A stretch of 20,823 bases of DNA from Pseudomonadaceae bacterium UBA836 (lineage in GTDB: Bacteria; Pseudomonadota; Gammaproteobacteria; Pseudomonadales; Pseudomonadaceae). The notes beneath the pieces were generated by a model. That model did not search any database. It was given only the letters and a program-made list of their open reading frames with translations, and was not told where the DNA came from. How positions within the stretch are numbered: position 1 is the stretch's first letter; every line of letters starts with the position of its first letter. This document shows, piece by piece, positions 1 through 7,406 of this stretch. The stretch lies in contig DBHE01000090.1 of NCBI GenBank assembly GCA_002296055.1, positions 1 to 20,823 on the forward strand, in the 5' to 3' direction. The position numbers and the translations under genes are program-made.

Positions 1-1466
1 AGACACCCCGTCAGGCCCCCGCCAACGCTGCGGCAAAGCCGGACAACGCCCCCTCCCAAGCTCGCAAACCGCGTCAGTCCGAGCGTCAGCGACCGGCCAA
101 ACACAAGCCGGCGCCAGCCAAGCCATGGAGCATCAACGACTTCCAGGTGCCCCCGGCCGAAGGCAAGAGCCGTTTTCACGACTTTCCGCTGCCAGACAGC
201 CTGATGCGCGCCATTCAGGATCAGGGCTTCAGCTACTGCACGCCGATTCAGGCTGCGGTGCTGGGCAGCACCCTGCGCGGGCACGACGCTATCGGCCGCG
301 CCCAGACCGGCACCGGCAAGACGGCCGCCTTCCTGGTCTCGACTATCACCCAGCTGCTGGAAACACCGCCACCGGATGAGCGCTTCATGGGCGAGCCCCG
401 CGCGCTGATCATCGCGCCCACGCGTGAACTGGTGATGCAGATTGCTAGTGACGCCGAAGGCCTGACCAAACATTGCCCGCTGAACGTCATGACCTTTGTC
501 GGCGGCATGGATTTGGACAAGCAGCTCAAGCAGCTCGAACAGCGCTATTGCGACATTCTGGTCGCCACCCCTGGCCGTCTGCTGGACTTCTGCAATCGCG
601 GCGAAGTGCATCTGGATCTGCTGGAAGTGCTGGTACTGGACGAAGCCGACCGCATGCTCGACATGGGCTTTATCCCGCAGGTGCGCCAGATCATCCGTCA
701 GACCCCGCGCAAGGGCGACCGCCAGACGCTGCTGTTCTCCGCCACCTTCAGCGACGACGTCATGAACCTGGCGCGCCAGTGGACAGAGAACCCAGCCGTG
801 GTCGAGATCGAGCCCGAGCGCCCGGCCTCCGAGAACGTTACCCAGAAGGTCTACGCCGTCAGCAGCGCCGACAAGTACAAGGTGCTCTACAACCTGGTTA
901 CCCAGCTGGAGCTGGACCGCGTGATGGTATTTGCCAACCGCAAGGACGAAGTGCGCCGCGTGCAGGAGCGTCTGATGCGCGATGGCATCAATGCCGCGCA
1001 ATTGTCCGGCGACGTACCCCAGCAAAAGCGCGTACGCACCCTGGAGAACTTCAAGAGCGGCAAGCTGCAGGTGCTGGTCGCCACCGATGTCGCCGGGCGC
1101 GGCATCCACATCGACGGCATCAGCCACGTAGTCAACTACACCTTGCCGGAAGACCCGGAAGACTACGTACACCGCATCGGCCGCACCGGCCGCGCCGGCG
1201 CCAAAGGCACGTCCATCAGCCTGGCGGGTGAAGACGACGCCTTCCAGGTACCGCCGATCGAGGAGCTGCTGGGCAGCAAGCTGGAGTGTATCCCGCCGGA
1301 GGAGCGCTTCCTCAAGCCGGTACCCAAGCGCCAGCAAAGCGCCGAAGAAAAGGCCGCCACCGACGCCAATGAGGCGGAACAGGCCGCAGCTGCTGCGGCT
1401 GCCCGCCGCCGCTCGGCTGGCAGCAACAGCCGCCGCGGCGGCGGTCGCCCGCAAGGTCGTCACTGA
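1..1466 (+). CDS. rhlB: ATP-dependent RNA helicase RhlB (DEAD-box), 5' end outside window
   Basis: DEAD-box RNA helicase that unwinds structured RNA using ATP; the RhlB family assists RNA decay in the degradosome. The reading frame is open from the first bases of the window, so the start lies upstream. The GTG at 147 is inside the gene, because a basic, proline/alanine-rich N-terminal extension is encoded before it. Visible motifs in order: GFSYCTPIQ (Q motif), AQTGTGKT (I), PTRELVMQ (Ia), TPGRL (Ib), DEAD followed by RMLDMGF (II), SATFS (III), [12 protein letters not shown] (V) and [10 protein letters not shown] (VI). The tail is alanine-rich and then arginine/glycine-rich (RRGGGR), a typical RNA-binding end. 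RhlB is favoured over RhlE/SrmB by the [13 protein letters not shown] region and the [12 protein letters not shown] stretch after the core. A hairpin follows the stop at 1489-1521. The family call is firm; the exact paralogue is slightly less so. Confidence 0.9.
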   Translation, partial: TPRQAPANAAAKPDNAPSQARKPRQSERQRPAKHKPAPAKPWSINDFQVPPAEGKSRFHDFPLPDSLMRAIQDQGFSYCTPIQAAVLGSTLRGHDAIGRAQTGTGKTAAFLVSTITQLLETPPPDERFMGEPRALIIAPTRELVMQIASDAEGLTKHCPLNVMTFVGGMDLDKQLKQLEQRYCDILVATPGRLLDFCNRGEVHLDLLEVLVLDEADRMLDMGFIPQVRQIIRQTPRKGDRQTLLFSATFSDDVMNLARQWTENPAVVEIEPERPASENVTQKVYAVSSADKYKVLYNLVTQLELDRVMVFANRKDEVRRVQERLMRDGINAAQLSGDVPQQKRVRTLENFKSGKLQVLVATDVAGRGIHIDGISHVVNYTLPEDPEDYVHRIGRTGRAGAKGTSISLAGEDDAFQVPPIEELLGSKLECIPPEERFLKPVPKRQQSAEEKAATDANEAEQAAAAAAARRRSAGSNSRRGGGRPQGRH

Positions 1467-1488
1467 CCTATCCATCAGTGCCCATACA

Positions 1489-1521
1489 CGGCGTGGCTCG
1501 TTCGGGTCACGCCGCCTCTTT
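1489..1521 (+). terminator. Probable terminator of rhlB
   Basis: CGGCGTG (1489-1495) pairs with CACGCCG (1508-1514). An inner CTC/GGG pairing closes the loop to GTTC, and CCTCTTT follows. It lies 23 bases after the rhlB stop. The T-tract is weak, so termination may be partial; the second hairpin at 1554-1577, which ends in CTTTT, could back it up. Confidence 0.5.
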
Positions 1522-1665
1522 ACTCCCGCAGACACCAGCAAAAGCTGACCGTTTGGCCAAAAAAAACGGCCACTTTTCAGTGACCGGGCCAATGACTATA
1601 TCGCGCCCTTTTACCCCCTGCCCAGCCCCTTTGGTCAATTTCAGGCTTTTTTTATCACATGCGTT

Positions 1666-1703
1666 TTTCACGCTTGTGAAAGTCATTCTCTTTACGTTAT
1701 ACG
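1666..1703 (+). promoter_or_regulatory. Candidate sigma70 promoter of phoH with overlapping inverted repeat
   Basis: TTGTGA (1674-1679), an 18-base spacer and TATACG (1698-1703) make a reasonable -35/-10 pair, with transcription predicted near 1710. A perfect inverted repeat, TTTCAC-GCTT-GTGAAA (1666-1681), overlaps the -35 box and could be a repressor or activator site. No regulator is recognisable from the motif alone. Confidence 0.4.
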
Positions 1704-1834
1704 TCGAACAACCGGCCCACGCTGCAGGGTGATCCCTTGATACCCGACGGTGCTGCGAGCCGGTCCAGTGGACTGCCAGGCGCAGCCAATGCTGCCTGAT
1801 ACAGTCGCGTCACCGGCACTGCGAGGTACAGCAT

Positions 1835-3217
1835 ATGGAAGCGTGCGGACCGACCGAGCACACCTTCTACGTTCTTGATACCAACGTCCTGATTCACGAC
1901 CCCAACGCCCTGCTCAACTTCGAAGAGCATCACGTCATCATCCCGATGACCGTTCTGGAAGAACTCGACAAGCTCAAATCCGGCAAATCCAGCACCGCAG
2001 CAGACTGTCGTCAGGCCATCCGGCTGATCGACAAGACCCTCGGTGACGCACCACCTGACCAGGTAGAACAAGGCGTCCCCATCGAGCGTGGCAAGCTTGG
2101 CCCCAACGGCACACTCGCCATCCTCATGGACAAAGCCCCTATTCCCGCCCACTGCCTGCCCAACGACCTCAACGACAACAAGATCATCAACCAGCTTTGC
2201 CAACTGCAGTCACGCTACCCCGACGGCCGCATCGTGCTGGTGTCCAAGGACATCAACATGCGCCTGAAGGCCCGCGCCTGCGGCATCGACGCCGAGGACT
2301 ACCACACCGACCAGCTGCTGGATGACATTTCCCTGCTGGCCCGTGGTTACCATGAAATCGAAGGCTCGTTCTGGGAGCGTGTAGCCAAGGTCGAAACCCG
2401 CCAGCTGACCGGCCAGACGGTGCACGAGGTACAGCTGATCGACAACCTGCCAGCGCTACACCTCAACGACTTCATCATTGATGACCAAGGCTTCATCGGC
2501 TGGGTCAAAGGCATCGAAGGCGGCAAGCTGACGATCCGCGACCTGCATCAAGAGCCCATGCTGCATCAGGAGTGCTGGGGGCTACGCCCGCGCGACATAT
2601 TTCAGGCACTGGCCATGTACGCCCTGATGGACCCGGACATCCACCTGGTCAACCTCACCGGCGCCGCCGGCTCGGGCAAAACCATTCTGGCACTGGCCGC
2701 CGCCATCGAGCAGACCATGGTCACCAAGACCTACCGCCGCATCATCGCCACCCGCAGTACCCAAGGGCTGGACGAAGACATCGGCTTTTTGCCAGGTACG
2801 GAAAAGGAGAAGATGGAGCCCTGGCTTGGCGCGATCACCGACAACCTTGAAGCCTTGCATATGGACGACGAGAGCACCCACGGCAGCGTGGAATACATCC
2901 TCGACCGCGTGCCGCTGCAGTTCAAATCCCTGAACTACATCCGCGGCCGCAGCTTCCAGCAGAGCTTCATCCTGATCGATGAAAGCCAGAACCTGACCCC
3001 GCACCAGATCAAGACCATCATTACCCGCGCCGGCAACGGCTCAAAAGTGATCTGCCTGGGCAACCTCGCGCAGATCGATACCCCGTACCTCAACGCCACC
3101 AGCTCAGGCCTGACCTATCTGACCGAATGCTTCAAAGACTTTCCCCACGGCGTACACATCCACCTGCAGGGCGTACCGCGCTCGGCACTGGCTGAATACG
3201 CAGAAACGCACCTCTGA
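1835..3217 (+). CDS. PhoH family ATPase with N-terminal PIN domain (PhoH2/YlaK-type)
   Basis: A 460-residue fusion of a PIN ribonuclease-like domain (about residues 10-140) and a PhoH P-loop ATPase domain (about 250-455). Proteins of this architecture are described as RNA helicase/ribonucleases; the role in Pseudomonas is not established. PIN acidic residues are visible in FYVLDTNVLIHDP (D15), VLEELDKLKSG and NDNKIINQ. Walker A is GAAGSGKT near residue 275, and Walker B is FILIDESQ near 380, followed by GNLAQIDTPY. The ATG at 1835 is preceded by GAGG at a suitable distance. The gene stands alone, between its own promoter candidate and a strong terminator at 3269-3302. The TTG/GTG codons upstream have no ribosome site. 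The family is certain; the biological role is inferred. Confidence 0.93.
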   Translation: MEACGPTEHTFYVLDTNVLIHDPNALLNFEEHHVIIPMTVLEELDKLKSGKSSTAADCRQAIRLIDKTLGDAPPDQVEQGVPIERGKLGPNGTLAILMDKAPIPAHCLPNDLNDNKIINQLCQLQSRYPDGRIVLVSKDINMRLKARACGIDAEDYHTDQLLDDISLLARGYHEIEGSFWERVAKVETRQLTGQTVHEVQLIDNLPALHLNDFIIDDQGFIGWVKGIEGGKLTIRDLHQEPMLHQECWGLRPRDIFQALAMYALMDPDIHLVNLTGAAGSGKTILALAAAIEQTMVTKTYRRIIATRSTQGLDEDIGFLPGTEKEKMEPWLGAITDNLEALHMDDESTHGSVEYILDRVPLQFKSLNYIRGRSFQQSFILIDESQNLTPHQIKTIITRAGNGSKVICLGNLAQIDTPYLNATSSGLTYLTECFKDFPHGVHIHLQGVPRSALAEYAETHL

Positions 3218-3220
3218 CCG

Positions 3221-3237
3221 GCCGGCCTTTGGCCGGC
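3221..3237. repeat. Short hairpin right after phoH
   Basis: GCCGGCC-TTT-GGCCGGC, a 7-bp perfect stem starting 4 bases after the phoH stop. It has no T-tract, so it is more likely a 3'-end stabiliser or pause site than the main terminator, which lies at 3269. Confidence 0.5.
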
Positions 3238-3268
3238 AGCTACAGGCCACAAGGTTCAAGCTGCAAGC

Positions 3269-3302
3269 AAACCCGCGTGATGGCACATCGCGCGGGTTTT
3301 CC
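3269..3302 (+). terminator. Rho-independent terminator of phoH
   Basis: A 14-bp stem with one G-U pair: the left arm, 3269-3282, starts AAACCCGCG, and the right arm, 3286-3299, ends CGCGGGTTT. The loop is GCA and a T-run follows. The A-run on the left arm gives the opposite strand a short T-run as well, but no minus-strand gene ends nearby. Confidence 0.8.
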
Positions 3303-3383
3303 ATAAACCGAGCGCCCTGACAGCTCGGAATAACGCCAACTCAACAATGCCGGTTTTGCTTTTGGCTTGCGGCCTGCGGCTGC

Positions 3384-3402
3384 TTCGCCGCAAAGCGGCG
3401 AA
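3384..3402. repeat. Inverted repeat, possibly REP-like
   Basis: TTCGCCGC-AAA-GCGGCGAA forms a perfect 8-bp stem in a G/C-skewed stretch rich in TGCGGC words (about 3360-3405), between the phoH terminator and yaaA. Extragenic palindromes of this sort are common in Pseudomonas. Without a genome-wide copy count it cannot be assigned to a named family. Confidence 0.35.
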
Positions 3403-3491
3403 ACCCAATAGCCCCTCTCTATCCCCTCCATTACCCCGCCCGCTGTCACTTTCCGTCATAATGCGCGCTCGATGCCGACAGGAGTACGCCC

Positions 3492-4268
3492 ATGTTGATG
3501 GTGATTTCCCCCGCCAAGACCCTTGATTACGACACCCCGCCGGTGACTGACAAAAGCACCCAGCCGCGCTTTATCGAGCACAGCGCCGAGCTGATTGAGG
3601 TACTGCGTGAGAAATCGCCGCAGGATATCGCCAAGTTGATGTCCCTGTCGGACAAGCTGGCCAGCCTCAACGTGGCGCGCTACGGTAGCTGGGAGCGCGA
3701 GAGCACGCAGCAGAATGCCAAGCAGGCGCTGCTGGCGTTCAAGGGCGATGTGTACACCGGCCTCAACGCCGAAGACTTCAGCAGTGATGACTTTGCCTTC
3801 GCCCAGCAGCACCTGCGCATGCTGTCGGGCCTGTACGGCCTGCTGCGACCGCTGGATCTGATGCAGCCCTACCGCCTGGAGATGGGTACCAAACTGGCCA
3901 ACCCGCGCGGCAAGGATCTCTACACTTTCTGGGGTGAACGCATCAGCCAGTGGCTGAACGAGGACCTGGAAGCCCAGGGCGATCAAGTGCTGCTCAACCT
4001 CGCCTCGCAGGAATACTTCGGCGCGGTAAAACCCAAGGCACTGAACGCCCGCGTCATTGACACCGTGTTCAAGGATCAGAAAAACGGGCAGTACAAGATC
4101 ATCAGCTTCTACGCCAAGAAGGCCCGCGGCCTGATGGCGCGCTACGTGATCAAGGAACGGCTGCAGGACCCGGAAGGCCTGAAAGACTTCAACCTCGACG
4201 GCTACCGCTTTGACGCCGTCAGCAGCAGCGAGAACCAGCTGGTGTTCCAGCGCGAGGAGCAGAAATAG
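3492..4268 (+). CDS. yaaA: Peroxide stress protein YaaA (DUF328/UPF0246)
   Basis: 258 residues, the same length as the Escherichia coli protein as I recall it. YaaA limits intracellular free iron, and so Fenton damage, during hydrogen peroxide stress; it is cytosolic and has a DNA-binding fold. Hallmarks seen: N-terminal [66 protein letters not shown] and [13 protein letters not shown]. The ATG at 3492 has AGGAG 8 bases upstream. A CATAAT -10-like hexamer sits at 3457-3462, but I found no convincing -35. The gene converges on the hydrolase gene, and the two share a hairpin at 4270-4289. I saw no OxyR-type site, but one would be hard to spot by eye. Confidence 0.95.
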   Translation: MLMVISPAKTLDYDTPPVTDKSTQPRFIEHSAELIEVLREKSPQDIAKLMSLSDKLASLNVARYGSWERESTQQNAKQALLAFKGDVYTGLNAEDFSSDDFAFAQQHLRMLSGLYGLLRPLDLMQPYRLEMGTKLANPRGKDLYTFWGERISQWLNEDLEAQGDQVLLNLASQEYFGAVKPKALNARVIDTVFKDQKNGQYKIISFYAKKARGLMARYVIKERLQDPEGLKDFNLDGYRFDAVSSSENQLVFQREEQK

Positions 4269-4269
4269 C

Positions 4270-4289
4270 GTCCCGGCTTACGCCGGGAC
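4270..4289. terminator. Shared hairpin between convergent yaaA and hydrolase genes
   Basis: GTCCCGGC-TTAC-GCCGGGAC is a perfect 8-bp stem starting right after the yaaA stop. The stop codon of the minus-strand hydrolase (TTA at 4278-4280 on the plus strand) lies in the loop. Neither strand has a proper T-tract, so it may act as a transcript-end structure or weak bidirectional terminator. Confidence 0.5.
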
Positions 4290-5177
4290 TGCTTCTGCGG
4301 TTCGCTCTACGAGCCGCTGCCGGAACGCCAGGTAGTGCTCCAACACCTGATCCGGCGCCTCTACCTGCGGGTAATGGCCAATGTGCGGCAGCAACACCGT
4401 GTCCGGATTAGGGATCAACTGCCGATACCGCTCCACCATATGGGCACCGGACACAGGGTCCACCGCTCCATCGATCACCCGCATGGGTAAGCGTGATTGC
4501 TGCATGGCCGCAACCCAGCGATCGCGGTGCACCCGGCGATCAGCCATGTAGCGAATCAGCAGGTGCATAATGCGCGGCCCCTGATTGAACTCGATCATCC
4601 GCCAGAAGGCATCCAGCTCGCGCTCATCCGGCTGGGTCTGCGGACCGAAGATATTGCCGAAGGTGCGCGCCATCCGCTCGCGGCTGTAGCGCCTGCCGAT
4701 CAACGGCCCGATCGGACTCATCAGCAGTTTCTGCAATAGCACCGGGTGATGGGTTTCGGGAAACAAACCGCCGTTCAGAAAGCACATGGAGCGTAAAAAA
4801 CCTGCACTTTCCTGGTGTCTGGCCAGCAGCTCTTGCGCCACACTATCGCCGTAATCGTGCGCCAGCACGTGGTACTCAGCCACCTGCAGATGCGCCATCA
4901 GCGCCTGTTGCAGATCCGCCTGATCCAGCAAGTCATAGGGGTAGTGCCTAGGCTTGTCGGAGAAGGCAAAACCGATCATATCCAACGCGATAACACGGTA
5001 ACGGGCGGCCAGCACGCCCCAGAGGTAATGCCAATCCCACGAGCCAGAAGGAAAGCCGTGAATCAGCAGAAGCGGCTCACCCGCTCCTGCCTCCCACCAG
5101 CGAATCTGATGCCCGCGATAGCTGAACACCCGCCCCTGGGCGAGCCAGTCGTCCAGGGGAATGCCGGAAGCATCCAC
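4278..5177 (-). CDS. Alpha/beta hydrolase resembling MEST/PEG1 (epoxide hydrolase/dehalogenase-like)
   Basis: 299 residues of the alpha/beta-hydrolase fold. The oxyanion motif HGFPSG is at 40-45. The nucleophile elbow AHDYGDS makes Asp108 the nucleophile, as in epoxide hydrolases and haloalkane dehalogenases, not Ser. Asp240 (GAVDP) and His268 (HIGHYPQ) complete the triad. FGFSDKP-like (FAFSDKP), HDYGD, NGGLFPETH, LLQKLL and HYPQ-E-P words closely match the animal MEST (PEG1) protein as I remember it, so I place it in that branch; the substrate is unknown. Translation starts at GTG 5177, three bases after the TGA of the upstream aldolase gene, so the two are surely one operon and probably translationally coupled. 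No signal peptide is visible. The fold and triad are clear; the function is not. Confidence 0.85.
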   Translation of the reverse strand: MDASGIPLDDWLAQGRVFSYRGHQIRWWEAGAGEPLLLIHGFPSGSWDWHYLWGVLAARYRVIALDMIGFAFSDKPRHYPYDLLDQADLQQALMAHLQVAEYHVLAHDYGDSVAQELLARHQESAGFLRSMCFLNGGLFPETHHPVLLQKLLMSPIGPLIGRRYSRERMARTFGNIFGPQTQPDERELDAFWRMIEFNQGPRIMHLLIRYMADRRVHRDRWVAAMQQSRLPMRVIDGAVDPVSGAHMVERYRQLIPNPDTVLLPHIGHYPQVEAPDQVLEHYLAFRQRLVERTAEAVPA

Positions 5178-5180
5178 GTA

Positions 5181-5954
5181 TCAGGCGTCGTAGCCCGGGC
5201 TAACACGGTCCAGCTTGCGCAGCAGCGCAGGCCAGGCGATACCAGCGCCAGCGCCATTGGTGGCCTTTTTCATGGACGCGGCAGCGCCATCGAGAATCGG
5301 CTGCGGAATCGGGATCAGCTCAGCATTCTGCGCCTGAGCGCGCACCTGAATTTCACAGCAGCGCTGCAGGGTGTACATCGTCAGAAACGCCTCAGCTACC
5401 GACTTGCCGCAGGTCAGCAGACCGTGGTTACGCAGCACCAGATTATTGGCGCGACCCAAATCGGCCTGCAGGCGCGGTTTTTCTTCATCGTTCAATGCAA
5501 CGCCTTCGTAGTCATGGTACGCCAGGCTGCTGAGAACAAAGATCGACTGCTGGGAAATCGGCAGGATGCCTTCCTTCTGAATCGACACCGCGATGCCGGC
5601 AGCAGTGTGAGTGTGCATCACGCAGTTGGCGTCATGGCGCACCTCGTGAATCGCGCTGTGGATGGTAAAGCCGGCGGGATTGACGTTGTAGGGCGACTCT
5701 TCGACCTTGTTGCCCTGCAGGTCAATCTTGACCAGGTTGGACGCGGTCACTTCTTCGAACATCAGACCATAGGGGTTGATCAGGAAGTGCTCAGTACCCG
5801 GAATCTTGGCAGAGATATGGGTAAAGACCAGGTCATCCCAACCGTACATGGCAATCAGGCGGTAGGATGCGGCCAGCTCGACGCGGACTTTCCACTCTTC
5901 GGCACTAACCTTGTTCTTCAGGCTGATCTCGGACAGCGAGTGCACTGCGTTCAT
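5181..5954 (-). CDS. Class II aldolase/adducin family protein
   Basis: 257 residues, a full single domain. Zn-binding histidines are visible as His114 and His116 (MHTHT) and His177 (RNHGLL). The FLINPYG and EVTASNLVKID segments are typical of the adducin-like branch. The position of the catalytic Glu of fuculose-phosphate aldolase (SSEW) reads PAGF here, so a classical retro-aldol reaction with that acid/base is unlikely. Members of the branch are mostly uncharacterised. ATG 5954 has GAGGG about 8 bases upstream. It is the first gene of a two-gene operon with the MEST-like hydrolase, and is divergent from the Crp/Fnr regulator across 120 bases. The pairing suggests consecutive steps on one small substrate; this is inference. 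Confidence 0.88.
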   Translation of the reverse strand: MNAVHSLSEISLKNKVSAEEWKVRVELAASYRLIAMYGWDDLVFTHISAKIPGTEHFLINPYGLMFEEVTASNLVKIDLQGNKVEESPYNVNPAGFTIHSAIHEVRHDANCVMHTHTAAGIAVSIQKEGILPISQQSIFVLSSLAYHDYEGVALNDEEKPRLQADLGRANNLVLRNHGLLTCGKSVAEAFLTMYTLQRCCEIQVRAQAQNAELIPIPQPILDGAAASMKKATNGAGAGIAWPALLRKLDRVSPGYDA

Positions 5955-6074
5955 CGGGGTAACCCTCTATTGTTGGAATAATGTAATTGGCCCGTTGGGA
6001 CCGCTGACGCTACAGGACATCCCCACTGTGCTGCGGCATACTGTGGAGCGTTCGGTATGAGGGGAGTCTAGACC

Positions 6075-6830
6075 GTGACGGCAAAGCGGACTGTCAAACA
6101 AATTACAGTGTCCGAGATGGGCAACAGCCCGATGCTCGCCAAGCTGCTGCAGAAGAACCGCTGGTTCGGTGAGCTGCCACAGGACGTGCTCGATGAGCTG
6201 CTGGCACTGGGCCGGGTGCGTTCATTGCAGGACGGCGAGTTTGTCTACGCCAAGGACGACCAGCCCGATGGCCTGTACGGCGTCATCAGCGGCAGCGCGC
6301 GTATCAGCAACATCGGCCAGGACGGACGCGAGGCGGTGCTGGCGATCCTTAGTCCCGGCAGCTGGTTTGGTGAGATTTCCCTGTTTGACGGCCTGCCGCG
6401 CTCGCACGATACCGTCGCCAGCGGGCCAACCGAACTGCTGATGATTCCGCGCACCGGCTTTCACCAGATGCTCGAACGCCGTCCCGAGCTCTACCCGCTG
6501 TTCATGCGCCTACTGTGCCGGCGCATTCGCATTTCCTTCGCCATGCTGGAAGACAGCGCCCTGCTGCCCCTGTCCTCGCGTCTGGCCAAGCGCCTGCTGA
6601 TGCATGCGCATAATTACGGTCAGACCGACGACGATGGTCGTCGCCCCTGTGTGCAGCTATCGCAGGAATCCCTCGGGCAAATGCTCAACAGCTCCCGCCA
6701 GAGCATCAACAAGTTGCTGAAGCAGCTTGAAGCGCTGGGCTGGCTGCAGATTCAGTACGGTCAGATTCTGCTGCTCGATGAGGACGCCCTGACCCAACTG
6801 GCCAGCGGCGCCCCGTTGCCGCGCGATTAA
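6075..6830 (+). CDS. Crp/Fnr family transcriptional regulator
   Basis: 251 residues: a cyclic-nucleotide-binding beta-barrel (about 25-145; GSWFGEISLFDGLPRS matches the phosphate-binding cassette, with E and R-S retained), a dimerisation helix, and a C-terminal winged helix-turn-helix (LSQESLGQMLNSSRQSINKLL, about 195-220). There is no N-terminal cysteine cluster, so it is not an oxygen sensor of the Fnr/Anr kind; cAMP or another ligand is possible. GTG 6075 is preferred over the ATG at 6117 because GGGGAG lies 8 bases before it. It is divergent from the aldolase-hydrolase operon, making that operon the obvious candidate target. Its 3' end overlaps the convergent flavodoxin gene by 4 bases. 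Confidence 0.9.
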   Translation: MTAKRTVKQITVSEMGNSPMLAKLLQKNRWFGELPQDVLDELLALGRVRSLQDGEFVYAKDDQPDGLYGVISGSARISNIGQDGREAVLAILSPGSWFGEISLFDGLPRSHDTVASGPTELLMIPRTGFHQMLERRPELYPLFMRLLCRRIRISFAMLEDSALLPLSSRLAKRLLMHAHNYGQTDDDGRRPCVQLSQESLGQMLNSSRQSINKLLKQLEALGWLQIQYGQILLLDEDALTQLASGAPLPRD

Positions 6831-7279
6831 CCGCGTAGAGCGGCAATAAAGTCCTGCAGCCAAGGTTCGGCGTCGGTGTCTGGCGTCACGGTCTCGCTTG
6901 CATCGAGCCGCAGCATGGGCAACGCCTCGCGCCCCTGCAGCTCCAGCAGCAGCTCACGCATCTGCTCGCCACCCTGGCAGAAGGTATCGCCGTAAGCGGA
7001 ATCCCCCAGCGCGATCACACCAAAGGGCACCCCGGTAAACAGCGGGAAGCGGTCACGCATAGTGTGAAACAGCGGCGCCAGAGTGTCAGGCAGCTCGCCC
7101 ATACCGGTAGTAGAGCAGCACACCAGCAACGCTTCTGGCGCCAGCGCCAGGAGACTGTCTAGTTCCAGCGGGCGCAAGCGTGACACCTGCAAGCCCGCCG
7201 CCTGACACAGCGTTTGCGCCTCGTCGGCAACCAAGTCCGCTGTACCAAATACCGACCCGCTGATGATTACCAGATGCAT
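6827..7279 (-). CDS. Flavodoxin (MioC-like)
   Basis: A 150-residue FMN-binding flavodoxin, a single-electron carrier in the cytosol. FMN contacts: phosphate loop SGSVFGTAD near the N-terminus, the STTGMGELPD loop, and ALGDSAYGDTFCQGG around the isoalloxazine. The C-terminal RLDASETVTPDTDAEPW run matches the short Pseudomonas flavodoxin I recall. I place the start at ATG 7279 (MHLVII), four bases after GGGGG. An ATG 18 bases earlier (7297) has no ribosome site and would add six unconserved residues. The gene is divergent from the LOV receptor, with 127 bases between the starts, and overlaps the crp-like gene tail-to-tail. Both it and the LOV protein carry FMN, but a direct partnership is speculation. 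Confidence 0.88.
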   Translation of the reverse strand: MHLVIISGSVFGTADLVADEAQTLCQAAGLQVSRLRPLELDSLLALAPEALLVCCSTTGMGELPDTLAPLFHTMRDRFPLFTGVPFGVIALGDSAYGDTFCQGGEQMRELLLELQGREALPMLRLDASETVTPDTDAEPWLQDFIAALRG

Positions 7280-7345
7280 GCTACCCCCAACTGTCATTGA
7301 ACTGGCCGGCCATTATGCCGCAATGCAACGCACATGGTCGCCTGA

Positions 7346-7375
7346 TTGCTGGACAGTAGGCGGCGCTGCTATAGA
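7346..7375 (+). promoter_or_regulatory. Candidate promoter of the LOV gene
   Basis: TTGCTG (7346-7351), an 18-base spacer and TATAGA (7370-7375), about 30 bases before the LOV start. No TGTACA-type operator like the one at 10242-10267 is present here, so the receptor gene is probably not under the same light operator. Confidence 0.4.
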
Positions 7376-7406
7376 ATGTGGCCAGAATCCATTACGCGGG
7401 TGTCGA

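Larger units (their letters stand above)
1467..1834. other. 368-base intergenic region rhlB-phoH
   Basis: I see no credible gene here. The stretch holds a terminator-like hairpin just after rhlB (1489-1521) and a second short inverted repeat, TGGCC/GGCCA around an A-run (1554-1572), followed by TTTT. An AT-rich block lies around 1630-1700, then a promoter candidate with an inverted repeat (1666-1703), then a leader of about 125 bases up to the phoH start. Frames open across this region lack a Shine-Dalgarno and resemble no family I know. Confidence 0.6.

Noticed and set aside
147..149. GTG as a possible start of the RNA helicase
   Set aside because: The frame is open upstream to the window edge and encodes a basic extension, so this GTG is internal.
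4815..5981. A 388-residue open frame on the plus strand opposite the hydrolase and aldolase genes
   Set aside because: It is antisense to two genes with clear family motifs, has a composition typical of a shadow frame in high-GC DNA, and has no recognisable domain.
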